64,000 nt of DNA from Halosegnis longus (GTDB lineage: Archaea; Halobacteriota; Halobacteria; Halobacteriales; Haloarculaceae): contig NZ_QKNW01000001.1 of the NCBI RefSeq assembly GCF_009663395.1, positions 620,001 through 684,000 on the forward strand, given 5' to 3'. Positions within the stretch are counted from its first letter, which is position 1. Every line of letters starts with the position of its first letter. The translations under genes were made by a program, and so were the position numbers. The notes under the pieces were generated by a model that ran no database searches, was not told the origin of the DNA, and was given only the letters and a program-made list of their open reading frames with translations. Positions 15,508-23,116 of the stretch are shown piece by piece.

Positions 15508-16587
15508 ATGGCTGTCAACAAACTCATCCCATACTGGATTACCGTTCGGGAAGTGGAAGAACCACAAACTGAGTGGGGGCTGACGGAGATTCACGAAGAG
15601 GAACCCGAGTTCCCAAATGATAATCTGGCAGATTACTTTGAGAGCTTCTGTCGCGATTATATTGGCGATGTGTACGTTGATGAGGAAGAATACAAGACAT
15701 TCTCAATTGAGCAGGGATCTTTCCGCCGAGAGGGCAATACGATTGAGGGAGTCATCAAGTCAGGAGAGTGGGGACGGAACGCGGATTTCTGGGATGTTGA
15801 CGAACACGAGCGAATCGAAGATGCTCGTGAAGAAAATCACGCTGAAGAGACACCCTACTATTTCCTGTTCCACATTCCGGACGAGGATTCCCACCAAGCG
15901 CTCCTGATACTTCGAAAATACAAGAGGAAAGGGATCAAGACGTTGTTTTCCAGTCTCTTCCATCCGCGCCACCACGACGTGGATATCGGGAAGGCATACA
16001 TGAACATAGAGCCGCATTACTCATCGGAAGTTGCTGAGAAGTTGGACGAAGCTGATGGGATTGCATCAGTTAAGTTCCGTGGGAGGGAGACAGTTCCTGC
16101 CCGGGAGCAGTATGCCGACCGCAACGATATCCAGCGGGTTGAGAATGATATCAGTGGGCAGCTGGACGTTGGAACGGAACTAAAGCTTACCCCGAAAGAT
16201 AACGAGGGAAAATTCCGTACTTTCGCAAAGGGCCTAATCCCCGGTAACGACCACTCAGAAGACTTTGACTACGGTCGGGTTGAGGACCAGAACTTCAAAA
16301 ATGCCAACGTTACCGTGGTTGAGGGCGAATCACGGCTTACGTTCTCACTCTGGAAGGAGCAGATTCAGATGCGGATGGATGTTGACCCTGACGAGTACGA
16401 TTTGGATGTTTACGGAGGCCACCCAACGCCGCACACACTGGGTGGAGTGGCCCGTCAATTGGCAAACGATCTAATGAGGGATATCAACACCAATCTCAGT
16501 ACGACATCGCTCATCCCAAGAGATATTGGAGTACCAGAGGAAGCATTAGATGACGAGCAGGGGGGTCCACCCGAACCAGAGATATGA
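15508..16587 (+). CDS. 359-aa soluble protein of unknown function, first gene of a low-GC cargo-like pair
   Basis: 359 aa, no membrane segment or Cys cluster. The N-terminal third is acidic and aromatic. The central block (YYFLFHIPDEDSHQALLILRKYKRKGIKTLF, about residues 112-142) resembles a pattern I associate with unnamed island-borne proteins but cannot name. The C-terminus is acidic and proline-rich. GC is clearly lower than in neighbouring viral and host genes. It overlaps by 4 bp (ATGA) a four-TM protein. A soluble sensor or effector plus a small four-TM partner inside a provirus arm recalls anti-phage pairs such as Kiwa in architecture only. Function unassigned. Confidence 0.7.
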   Translation: MAVNKLIPYWITVREVEEPQTEWGLTEIHEEEPEFPNDNLADYFESFCRDYIGDVYVDEEEYKTFSIEQGSFRREGNTIEGVIKSGEWGRNADFWDVDEHERIEDAREENHAEETPYYFLFHIPDEDSHQALLILRKYKRKGIKTLFSSLFHPRHHDVDIGKAYMNIEPHYSSEVAEKLDEADGIASVKFRGRETVPAREQYADRNDIQRVENDISGQLDVGTELKLTPKDNEGKFRTFAKGLIPGNDHSEDFDYGRVEDQNFKNANVTVVEGESRLTFSLWKEQIQMRMDVDPDEYDLDVYGGHPTPHTLGGVARQLANDLMRDINTNLSTTSLIPRDIGVPEEALDDEQGGPPEPEI

Positions 16588-17141
16588 AGTCACTCAATGT
16601 CGCACCGATTGTAAATAACTTCTACAGTCAAATCTACGACGATAGGCAGAAATCCAACTGGGAAGGATACATACTACTACTGGTCCCTGCGCTTATTGCT
16701 CAGATTGCTATCTTCCGACCGATTGATGCCGAGTTCATGTCGACAATGTCGACAACACTGGCCATTCTCTTCGGGTTTACATTCACTTCCTTGATGAGTA
16801 CTGCCCGGTACTCTGCAAAGGATGATAAGGTAGAGGAGAAGGTCGTTCGGGAAACCCGGACCACAACGGCGTACGCGCTACTCATCAACCTCTCTGCGTT
16901 GGTTTTGGTCGTTGGGACAACCATCGCTGTGGTCGATTATGCCTCGTTACAGTATTCCGTGGCTACGGCGGTGTCTGCGGGAGTGTACTTCTTCATGTTC
17001 CACTACCTGATGGTGATGGTCCACCTGATGCGCTATCTATATTTGCTTGCCATCGGCGGGGCATTCGAAAATTCAGAGAACAACACTCAGCACACCCAAA
17101 GTGAGCAAGGCGACAGAACTCCCGAAACCGTTCACCAGTAA
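16584..17141 (+). CDS. four-TM membrane protein, second gene of the low-GC pair
   Basis: 185 aa. Four predicted helices are at about residues 27-46, 53-73, 95-117 and 122-155, the last long and Met/Tyr-rich (FFMFHYLMVMVHLMRYLYLLAIGG). A short polar C-terminal tail follows. The 4-bp ATGA overlap with the 359-aa gene implies translational coupling and joint function. Codon use and GC match the first gene, not the virion operon. It could be a membrane effector or anchor. No catalytic residues are apparent. Confidence 0.72.
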   Translation: MKSLNVAPIVNNFYSQIYDDRQKSNWEGYILLLVPALIAQIAIFRPIDAEFMSTMSTTLAILFGFTFTSLMSTARYSAKDDKVEEKVVRETRTTTAYALLINLSALVLVVGTTIAVVDYASLQYSVATAVSAGVYFFMFHYLMVMVHLMRYLYLLAIGGAFENSENNTQHTQSEQGDRTPETVHQ

Positions 17142-17247
17142 ACCAGTGACGAGGCTTTCTGATCTACGCAGTAGATAGTGCTTCGCCAATCAGCCCCTCA
17201 ATCGGCTAAATAAGTATCTGTGGCCGATGGAAAGGCAGGGGGCAGAG

Positions 17248-17694
17248 TCATTCGTCTGGCTTGTAGTCTGCTTGATCGAGCTTGTCAAAGAACTCGTCCG
17301 CCTCATCTTCGGGGGACTCATCCAGATCAATTACGCCAGCCAGTTCTTTCGCCTCAGACCATGACCCGCAGAGCTTCTGCACGGTTGAGAGGGATGGCTT
17401 CATCCGGTTGGTCTTGTAGTCAGATACTGTTGGTTCCCGGTTGAGAGTAACAGCTAACGAGCGAATTGCCTCCAAACATTCTTGTTTAGTGTACTGCTGC
17501 GAGGATGACTCCTCCGCTCCTACTTTTTTGAGTGCCAGGTTCCAGCCACCGCAACGATCGGCGATAACTTGTGCAGAGGGGGGTATGTCCAGATCGTCGT
17601 ACTCCTGCATCGTCAAGCCTTCACCGTAATGCTCAACGGCAGATTGCAACGATTCGAGGCATTCATCCTCTGAGTATCGGTGTCGTGCAGTCAT
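17248..17694 (-). CDS. protein with two homing-endonuclease-associated (HNH-associated) repeats
   Basis: 148 aa. Two copies of a ~60-residue helical repeat are visible: ECLESLQSAVEHYGEGLTMQEYDD...CGGWNLALKKVG and ECLEAIRSLAVTLNREPTVSDYKT...CGSWSEAKELAG. This is the repeat often fused to HNH endonucleases, where it is thought to bind DNA. Here no nuclease domain is attached and the C-terminus is acidic. It is probably a stand-alone DNA-binding regulator. It faces the low-GC pair tail to tail and its GC is similar to theirs. Confidence 0.7.
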   Translation of the reverse strand: MTARHRYSEDECLESLQSAVEHYGEGLTMQEYDDLDIPPSAQVIADRCGGWNLALKKVGAEESSSQQYTKQECLEAIRSLAVTLNREPTVSDYKTNRMKPSLSTVQKLCGSWSEAKELAGVIDLDESPEDEADEFFDKLDQADYKPDE

Positions 17695-17745
17695 TTTCTA
17701 TATGGGCGGGTCTCACAGGTGGAGAGGTTGTTTAGGGGACACATT

Positions 17746-18113
17746 GTGTGTGAATCGTTGTAATCTTACTCTCGTTTGTTATTGTATCTTTACACAAACG
17801 TTATGACGGCGCTAGTACTACCCGTCTGTGTGTGAAGCGTGGGTGTCCGGTGTTAAACCGAACACTCAGTTTCTGAGGACTGCTATATCGGAATAGCCAC
17901 GCGTGAGAAGCTATACCCAATAGCACCGAGGGCCACCACTATCTTAGCGAGTAGTGTGACCAGTTCTCGATACATCCTGTATTTCTCTTGGCGCATCCGA
18001 TAGACTGCAGTCCTCAACGGCGGTTCGTTGTCCGTGTTGTTCTCTTCCTGGGACATAGTATGGACTGTTCGTAGGAGGTAAGGGAAGGAATCCCAGCGTG
18101 TGTGAAGCGTGGG
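17746..18113. repeat. iteron-like direct repeats GTGTGTGAAGCGTGGG
   Basis: Two identical 16-bp copies lie at 17828-17843 and 18098-18113. A weaker third copy (GTGTGTGAATCGTTG) lies at 17746-17760. All point the same way and bracket a small gene in a 700-bp stretch that becomes AT-rich to the right. They could be replication iterons or regulator sites. Confidence 0.5.
17883..18056 (-). CDS. small one-TM protein
   Basis: 57 aa, starting MSQEENNTDNEPPLR. A basic amphipathic middle (YRMRQEKYRMYREL) is followed by a hydrophobic C-terminal helix (LVTLLAKIVVALGAIGYSF). The ATG is preceded on the coding strand by AT-rich sequence, and the frame is clean between two direct repeats. Hypothetical, with membrane anchoring likely. 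It could instead be a chance frame, but charge and hydrophobicity are well ordered. Confidence 0.45.
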   Translation of the reverse strand: MSQEENNTDNEPPLRTAVYRMRQEKYRMYRELVTLLAKIVVALGAIGYSFSRVAIPI

Positions 18114-18398
18114 CGTTCTTCGCTTCCGCCTACACTATCCCTGTTCTGCGGGTATAACTAAAGTCTACCGTGAGAATAAACAATTCCAGTTGAAACGAAG
18201 GGGTGTTACAAGTTGAGTGCACATATCAAAACAGGACACACAGAGCCTCAGATAGCGGATTTCAGAGACGCAAGATTAACACCGTATTTCATATCTACGT
18301 ATTGTCTGGTAGTACGACTATATTTTACCCAAACCTGAGCCTAACTAAGCCGTCGCGCAACTACGTCGGGGGCAGGGCGTGAGAGTGAAGTGTAAATT
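18114..18398. other. AT-rich intergenic region, candidate viral origin region
   Basis: No convincing gene is seen. The stretch is among the most AT-rich in the window (for example around 18160-18200 and 18280-18330). It lies between the iteron-like repeats and the second recombinase. An origin role is an inference from composition and the repeats only. Confidence 0.3.
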
Positions 18399-18995
18399 TC
18401 AGACTCGCATAGCATCTCCAATCCGCCCCTCAGTCGGTTCTGCAAGATATGGTTCGATAGCCGAGTAGTCCGACCAGCCGCCGACGCTCATCATCGTGCG
18501 CACGTCCACCTGCCGTTCCACCAAGTGATACGTCGCCCACGAGCGCCGGAGGTCGTGACTCGACACCTCGCGCCATCGCTCGGGCTGTGTAGCATTCTGT
18601 GCGACTTCTTCAGCAGCTTCTTTCACCCACCGCCGGATGCTCGACTTCGACGCCCGCACCCACGACTCGCCCGTCTCGCGCCCACGCTCCCGACTGAAGC
18701 GGGTGATATTCGTCTGCGCGGTCTCAGGAACCCACGCATCACGGATTTTCGGATCACCGCCGCTCGTGTTCTTCCCGCGAACCTCGACGAACCAGCACTC
18801 GCCGTCTTCACTCCAGCGTAGCTCGGCGTCACCGGGATAGTTCACCTCATCGGCGCGGAGTCCGCACCGACCCATGAGCGTTACCGCAATCTCACGCTCC
18901 CAATCGGCGCGGGCGGCAGCGGCTTCGAGCTGCCCCAGTTCCTCGCGGTCCAACCAACACTTCGTCACACTGCCTGCGTCATCAACGCGAACCAT
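18399..18995 (-). CDS. catalytic-core tyrosine recombinase
   Basis: 198 aa, consisting of the catalytic domain only. The first Arg is in LMGRCGLRADEVNYP, a Lys lies in the beta-hairpin VRGKNTSGGDPK, the HxLR box is SSHDLRRSWATYH, Trp is in GGWSDY, and the Tyr nucleophile is in IEPYL. The N-terminal core-binding domain of the element's integrase is missing. Such short recombinases occur in haloarchaeal plasmids and viruses and may resolve multimers or invert segments; the target here is unknown. Residues look intact, so an active enzyme is expected. Confidence 0.8.
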   Translation of the reverse strand: MVRVDDAGSVTKCWLDREELGQLEAAAARADWEREIAVTLMGRCGLRADEVNYPGDAELRWSEDGECWFVEVRGKNTSGGDPKIRDAWVPETAQTNITRFSRERGRETGESWVRASKSSIRRWVKEAAEEVAQNATQPERWREVSSHDLRRSWATYHLVERQVDVRTMMSVGGWSDYSAIEPYLAEPTEGRIGDAMRV

Positions 18996-19295
18996 ACACG
19001 AGTTTGCAGGCCAATCCGTCTAGATGTTTCGGTGAGTGACCCGGGATTGAGCCGAAATCACGGGGGTATCAGCAGAATATGAACGACTTGTCCCACAAGT
19101 CGCTTACTTGCCAAAGGGCTCTACCGACCGTCATACATCCTCTCAATTCCGACCGAATGGTGTGGTGTAGTGACCGTGGTGGGTTCTATCAGATACAAAT
19201 GATGTCGCAGGAGTCGTGCTGCATACACAGCGCGAGTCTGTCAGGATGGGCGTATTCCACGAAACATTTTCACGGGTACTTCGTTTAGTTCAGTT
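18996..19295. other. intergenic region with a perfect inverted repeat
   Basis: No supported gene. An exact 8-bp inverted repeat CGACTTGT-ccc-ACAAGTCG lies at 19084-19102 and could be an operator or a terminator. The 69-codon frame over it has no protein-like features. Confidence 0.35.
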
Positions 19296-19517
19296 ATGTC
19301 CACGACTGTAGCGACGCCGAGCGCGGAGGAATCCTGTGCGTACTGTGACTCCCGGATTTTCGACCACGACCCAATCTGTGTGCGTGACTGTGCCGATGAT
19401 TGCGGCTCCCCCGAGTACTTCTGTAACTACGCGTGTCTCTCGGCCTATATCGAAGAGGACGACCTAACAACGGGAAATGCGTGCGAGTGGACTCCCGACG
19501 AAGACGAGTGTTGCTAA
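19296..19517 (+). CDS. small Cys-rich zinc-finger protein
   Basis: 73 aa. CAYCDSRIFDHDPICVRDCADDCGSPEYFCNYACLSAY contains CxxC and CxxxC pairs able to bind zinc, followed by an acidic tail with a terminal CC. Similar small proteins are widespread in haloarchaea and their elements, and no biochemical role is known. ATG 19296 is the only start before the first CxxC. It stands alone on the plus strand, convergent to the AbrB-like gene. Confidence 0.68.
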   Translation: MSTTVATPSAEESCAYCDSRIFDHDPICVRDCADDCGSPEYFCNYACLSAYIEEDDLTTGNACEWTPDEDECC

Positions 19518-19540
19518 TCGGCTGTATCCCTACCAGAGGC

Positions 19541-19648
19541 TGGTGAACCCATTCTCTATATTCAGCACGCGGTTACTGACAGAGGATAGGTAGAACACGT
19601 CTCAGAGTGGTAACCCACTGCTCTATATCCGCCGCCAGAGGTAACTGA
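19541..19648. repeat. tandem imperfect repeat with CTCTATAT core
   Basis: Two related ~42-bp units begin at about 19541 (TGGTGAACCCATTCTCTATA) and 19608 (TGGTAACCCACTGCTCTATA), about 67 bp apart. Each continues into GGTTACTGA or GGTAACTGA. They lie between convergent genes, where a normal promoter is not expected. They could be paired regulator sites or start an unannotated RNA. Confidence 0.4.
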
Positions 19649-19706
19649 GGTGTTCTACAAGCCGGCCATTCGACCGTATGGCGAATCACCGATTGTCTGT
19701 TGAGTC

Positions 19707-19913
19707 CTACTCAGACTTCCGCATAACAAACTCCTCCTCAAGTGGGTTGTGCTCTACTCGAAGAATATCACCCGGCTCGATACCTTCGTCGAGCGCGGTA
19801 TCCTTCGGCAGACTCACTCGTAGTCCGTTCTCTTCGTCTCCCGACACTGTGACGAACCCAAGTAGAGTTCGCGCTGCTTGTTCATCGCCGTCTGCCCGAC
19901 CAGTCTTCGACAT
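19707..19913 (-). CDS. AbrB/MazE-like (SpoVT) DNA-binding protein
   Basis: 68 aa. GLRVSLPKDTALDEGIEPGDILRVEHNPLEEEFVMRK matches the swapped-hairpin AbrB/MazE fold (RxSLPKD...GIxxGDxLxV). No toxin gene is adjacent, so a free-standing viral transcription regulator is more likely than an antitoxin. It is divergent from the large virion operon that starts 160 nt away and may control it. Confidence 0.65.
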   Translation of the reverse strand: MSKTGRADGDEQAARTLLGFVTVSGDEENGLRVSLPKDTALDEGIEPGDILRVEHNPLEEEFVMRKSE

Positions 19914-20074
19914 ACGGGCGCACTAACGACTCAAGGCTAGTAACCTTCGGGTTCCCGTGAGCGCTCCGTCGGGAGGTTGGATGCTTTCCGTCAAATTCCG
20001 GAGATGTAGGTGAGTACACCGCTGTTCGCGCCTGTGGACAGCACAGCAAGCTTAGAATACTGGAGGGGTGACAG

Positions 20075-21274
20075 GTGAGCGAGGCAGTCGAGTTCGGCGA
20101 CAAGTCGGACGCCGACCGCTTCCGTGAGGAGCGCCCGGCGTACATCTGCCCCATCGACGACGACAAACGCACTCGCACGGTGCATTTCACCAGCGATACG
20201 CCGGCAGACGTTCTCGAACAGGCCCGGACGGTCGCAGAAGCGGGCTTCGCTGACCGGGAAGCACGCGAAGCCAAGCCCGGGAATAGAGAACTCACGGAGT
20301 CAGAAAAGCGGGGCCTCGATTTCTCCCGCGACGGCGTGAGCTACGTGAAGGCGAAAGCACTCGCGAACGTCGCGGAGGAGTACGGCGTTAACGCCTTCGA
20401 GCACGTCGACGTGGCGGAGGTCGACACCGCCGACGACGCCCGGCCGATCTTCGAGCGAGCACGCCGGTCGGGCGGCACCGGGCGCGGTGGTGGCACCGCC
20501 CAGTACGACGACGAAGCCGCCGAGCGGGAGGACCGCGAGCAGCGCAAGCGGGGAGAACGGCAGGAACAGGCGGGTTGTGACCACGCTCGGGATTTCTGCC
20601 AAAGCGGGGACAGCGAAGCCTGCGAGTACCTGCAAGAGCGGTGCGGCCTGAGCGAGGACGAAGCGACCAGCCTGCTCGCCGAGCGGGAGCCGGCCGGGGA
20701 GGAAGCGGCGGACGCCAGCGAAAGCGAGCCGTGGATTCCGGGCGAGAAGTGGGCGGACCTGAGCGGCAGCGAGCGCGGTGCTGTCTCGCGTGCCGCCGGA
20801 GGCTATCACGGGGCGACCGACACAATGCGCCGCTCGCTCGCGGAGTTCACCGCCGCGTTCAAGCAGGCACAGGCGGCGGCGAAAGCTATCAACGGGCTTC
20901 GGGCGGGCGTGGATGAAGGCCCGCTCCACTTCAGCGAGCTGGAGGACGCAAACGCCGCCCTGCTCGATGCGGCCCGCATGGCCGCCGAGCACTGCCACGA
21001 GTGCCACGCCGACCACGCCGACCACGATCACGACGTGACGGAGGGCGGCACTGAAGACCTCCGGCGATTCGTCCGGGCGGGCGGGGAAGCAACGCCGGTC
21101 GGCCTGCAAGACGGTATCGGCCCGGCCCGCTCGCCGGCCGAGCACCCGGATGCAGTGGTCGCCGACCGGGAACCGAAGCCCGGTGATACATCGCATCCCG
21201 ACCAGTCGGCTGAGCGGACCAGTGCTGGATATATTCCGGAGGAAGCGGACGAGGTGCTACATTCTCATGACTGA
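20075..21274 (+). CDS. viral protein of unknown function, first gene of the virion operon
   Basis: 399 aa from a GTG preceded at 8 nt by a strong Shine-Dalgarno (GGAGGGGTGA, 20062-20071), which is uncommon here. The protein is acidic and mostly helical. It has Cys/His clusters (GCDHARDFCQSGDSEACEYLQERC near the middle; HCHECHADHADHDHD near 310). The Cys/His spacing may bind metal. No recognised domain. Its 3' end overlaps the next gene by 8 bp. A structural or scaffolding role is only inferred from position. Confidence 0.65.
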   Translation: MSEAVEFGDKSDADRFREERPAYICPIDDDKRTRTVHFTSDTPADVLEQARTVAEAGFADREAREAKPGNRELTESEKRGLDFSRDGVSYVKAKALANVAEEYGVNAFEHVDVAEVDTADDARPIFERARRSGGTGRGGGTAQYDDEAAEREDREQRKRGERQEQAGCDHARDFCQSGDSEACEYLQERCGLSEDEATSLLAEREPAGEEAADASESEPWIPGEKWADLSGSERGAVSRAAGGYHGATDTMRRSLAEFTAAFKQAQAAAKAINGLRAGVDEGPLHFSELEDANAALLDAARMAAEHCHECHADHADHDHDVTEGGTEDLRRFVRAGGEATPVGLQDGIGPARSPAEHPDAVVADREPKPGDTSHPDQSAERTSAGYIPEEADEVLHSHD

Positions 21275-21851
21275 CAACGAAGACAACGACCAGACAGTAG
21301 CGTGCCCCATCTGCGGCGACTACGAGGGCAAGGTATCGAGCGTAAAGAGCCACATCACCGGCACCGGCACCGGCGAGCACGAAGGCAAGAGCGGCGGACA
21401 GTACGACGAGCTGCTTCGACGCCGAGCCGGACTGCTCGATGAAGACGACGCGGATGACGAACCGGACGACGACACTGACAAATCGGACGAACAGGCGGAC
21501 GAGAGCGGCGAAACCGACGATGCTGACGACACGGAGGACGACGTGGCAACACCCGAAGAATACCAAGCCCAACAGGAGCGACTGAACAGCGACGACGAGG
21601 ACAACACCGACGACGAACCGGCTGCGACGGAGCCGGTCCAGACCTCCGGCGGCGGTCTCGGCGGTCTCGGCGGTCTCGTCGACAACATCCCGACGAAGTA
21701 TCTCGTGGTCGGCCTGCTCATGGCGCTGGTCGTGGCGTACCTCATGCTGTCGGGCGACGAGAGCGAGGAAGATGTGGTCGACGTGGATGCACAGGAACCG
21801 GACGACGCGGGCGATGACGACACCCTTGAGACGGGGGTGATGCTCGGATGA
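21267..21851 (+). CDS. zinc-finger and one-TM acidic viral protein
   Basis: 194 aa. The N-terminal finger is CPICGDYEGKVSSVKSHITGTGTGEH (C2-H2 type). A long Asp/Glu-rich linker at about residues 55-115 follows, then a Gly-rich segment (GGGLGGLGGL). One transmembrane helix (YLVVGLLMALVVAYLML) comes last, with an acidic tail. It probably sits in the internal viral membrane with a nucleic-acid-facing finger, by analogy with membrane-containing icosahedral viruses. It overlaps its neighbours on both sides. Confidence 0.65.
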   Translation: MTDNEDNDQTVACPICGDYEGKVSSVKSHITGTGTGEHEGKSGGQYDELLRRRAGLLDEDDADDEPDDDTDKSDEQADESGETDDADDTEDDVATPEEYQAQQERLNSDDEDNTDDEPAATEPVQTSGGGLGGLGGLVDNIPTKYLVVGLLMALVVAYLMLSGDESEEDVVDVDAQEPDDAGDDDTLETGVMLG

Positions 21852-22381
21852 GCGACGGCCCTGACGAAGCGGCAGAAAGCGAGGAAGCACCGGACGAGAC
21901 CGCCGAACAACCAGAGGAGCAGCCCGAACAGGAGCAGGAACCGGACGCCGAGCCGGAGAACACGGACGAGCAGCCCGCCGTGGACGACGGCGCGGCGGAC
22001 CTCGACGGTCTCGATGTAGATACCTCGGAGATGGACCCGAACGCCGAGGAGGACGACGAGACCGACGCCGAACCGGCCGACGAGAGTGACGGCGTCCCGT
22101 CGCCGGCCCGCGGCGAGTGGGGCGATATGTACGTCGCCCTGTGTACGCAGAGCACGAACGCGATTATCGAGAAGCACGGCGACGGCCACACTATCGACGA
22201 AGACCACTTCCGGAGCATCGACTTGGACGACCACTTCAACGCGGTGTTGGAGAAGTACGCGTCTGATTCCCAGATGGAACCAGAGCAGGCGCTCGTGGTC
22301 GGGACCGCGGTCGCAGTCGGCGGTCCTATCGCGTTGCATACTGACCTGCTGGCGGACCTCGCGGGTGAGTTCGAACTATGA
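21848..22381 (+). CDS. acidic viral protein of unknown function
   Basis: 177 aa. The first ~85 residues are almost pure Glu/Pro/Asp low-complexity sequence. The C-terminal ~85 residues form a compact domain (GEWGDMYVALCTQSTNAIIEKHG...MEPEQALVVGTAVAVGGPIALHTDLL) with one hydrophobic helix that may be buried or membrane-inserted. Not recognised. ATGA overlaps with both neighbours place it firmly in the operon. Confidence 0.6.
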   Translation: MSDGPDEAAESEEAPDETAEQPEEQPEQEQEPDAEPENTDEQPAVDDGAADLDGLDVDTSEMDPNAEEDDETDAEPADESDGVPSPARGEWGDMYVALCTQSTNAIIEKHGDGHTIDEDHFRSIDLDDHFNAVLEKYASDSQMEPEQALVVGTAVAVGGPIALHTDLLADLAGEFEL

Positions 22382-22932
22382 TGCGCTCGATGGTGTCGAA
22401 GCTCGTGGACTCCGAAGCCGGCGAGCACGCACTCGGTATCTTCGCCGAGATGGAGATCGAGATTCTGCAAGCGACGTTCGACCTCGCCGACGCAGCGGGC
22501 GTCGACCGGCCGGACAACATCCCGCCGAAGGAAGGGCGCAAGCAGGCGCTTCAGGCCGTCGTCTCGGCGGTCGTCTCCGGCGACTTCGCCGAGTTCTGGG
22601 CGGAGGAGATGGGCGCGGAGTTGTTCGAGTCTACGCCGTCACCGAAGCACGTCGCGGCGGGGGCGGACTCGGACGTGTGGGAGTCGCAAATCGAGACGTG
22701 GGCGGCCGGCGTTCGCGAGCAGCACGACGGCATCGAAGCGACCGACCGCGAACTCGCCGGCATCGTCTGTAACGACCTGTACGGTGCCGAACTGGCCGAG
22801 TACGAGAATCGAGTCGTCGCCGTCGAGCAGTCCGACCTGATGGAGCAGCTCGTCGCCGGGAATATGCGGACGGCGAAACAACTCATCACGGACGCAACGG
22901 CGGAGATTCAGGAGGAGGACAATGGGGAGTAA
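22378..22932 (+). CDS. viral protein of unknown function
   Basis: 184 aa, soluble and helical, starting MMRSMVSKLVDSEAGEHALGIF. A segment FAEFWAEEMGAELFEST and a C-terminal helix-rich part (TAKQLITDATAEIQEED) are visible. No metal-binding or catalytic motifs. It begins inside the stop of the previous gene (ATGA) and overlaps the next by 11 bp. Hypothetical virion or assembly protein. Confidence 0.6.
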   Translation: MMRSMVSKLVDSEAGEHALGIFAEMEIEILQATFDLADAAGVDRPDNIPPKEGRKQALQAVVSAVVSGDFAEFWAEEMGAELFESTPSPKHVAAGADSDVWESQIETWAAGVREQHDGIEATDRELAGIVCNDLYGAELAEYENRVVAVEQSDLMEQLVAGNMRTAKQLITDATAEIQEEDNGE

Positions 22933-23116
22933 CCGCTCCCGTCGGGCGTCACTCGGGCCAATCGAGGTGTACGCGTACCACGACTACCCGACGGTTCCGT
23001 GGCAGTCGCCGCTGTACGCCGGGCTTCGAGTCGGCCGGTGGTTCTCCACGGAACTCTACATCAGCCCGGACTCACGGCTTCGCCCGTTCTCCGGGGAGGC
23101 CGACGCCGACACATGA
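22922..23116 (+). CDS. small basic viral protein
   Basis: 64 aa, MGSNRSRRASLGPIEVYAY onward, rich in Tyr/Trp/Pro (HDYPTVPWQSPLYAG). It overlaps the preceding gene by 11 bp and the ATPase start by 4 bp (ATGA). Not recognised; reality is supported mainly by the coupling on both sides. Confidence 0.55.
   Translation: MGSNRSRRASLGPIEVYAYHDYPTVPWQSPLYAGLRVGRWFSTELYISPDSRLRPFSGEADADT

Noticed and set aside
19079-19288. 69-codon plus-strand frame in the 19.1-kb gap
   Set aside because: Mixed composition with no domain, promoter or coupling, and it overlaps an inverted repeat; no support as a gene.
19707-19913. AbrB-like gene as antitoxin of a toxin-antitoxin pair
   Set aside because: No toxin-like gene adjoins it on the same strand, so a stand-alone regulator is more likely.
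22086-22772. Long plus-strand frame (228 codons) across the virion operon
   Set aside because: Arg/Ser-rich translation in the wrong frame of two coupled acidic genes; typical shadow of high-GC coding DNA.
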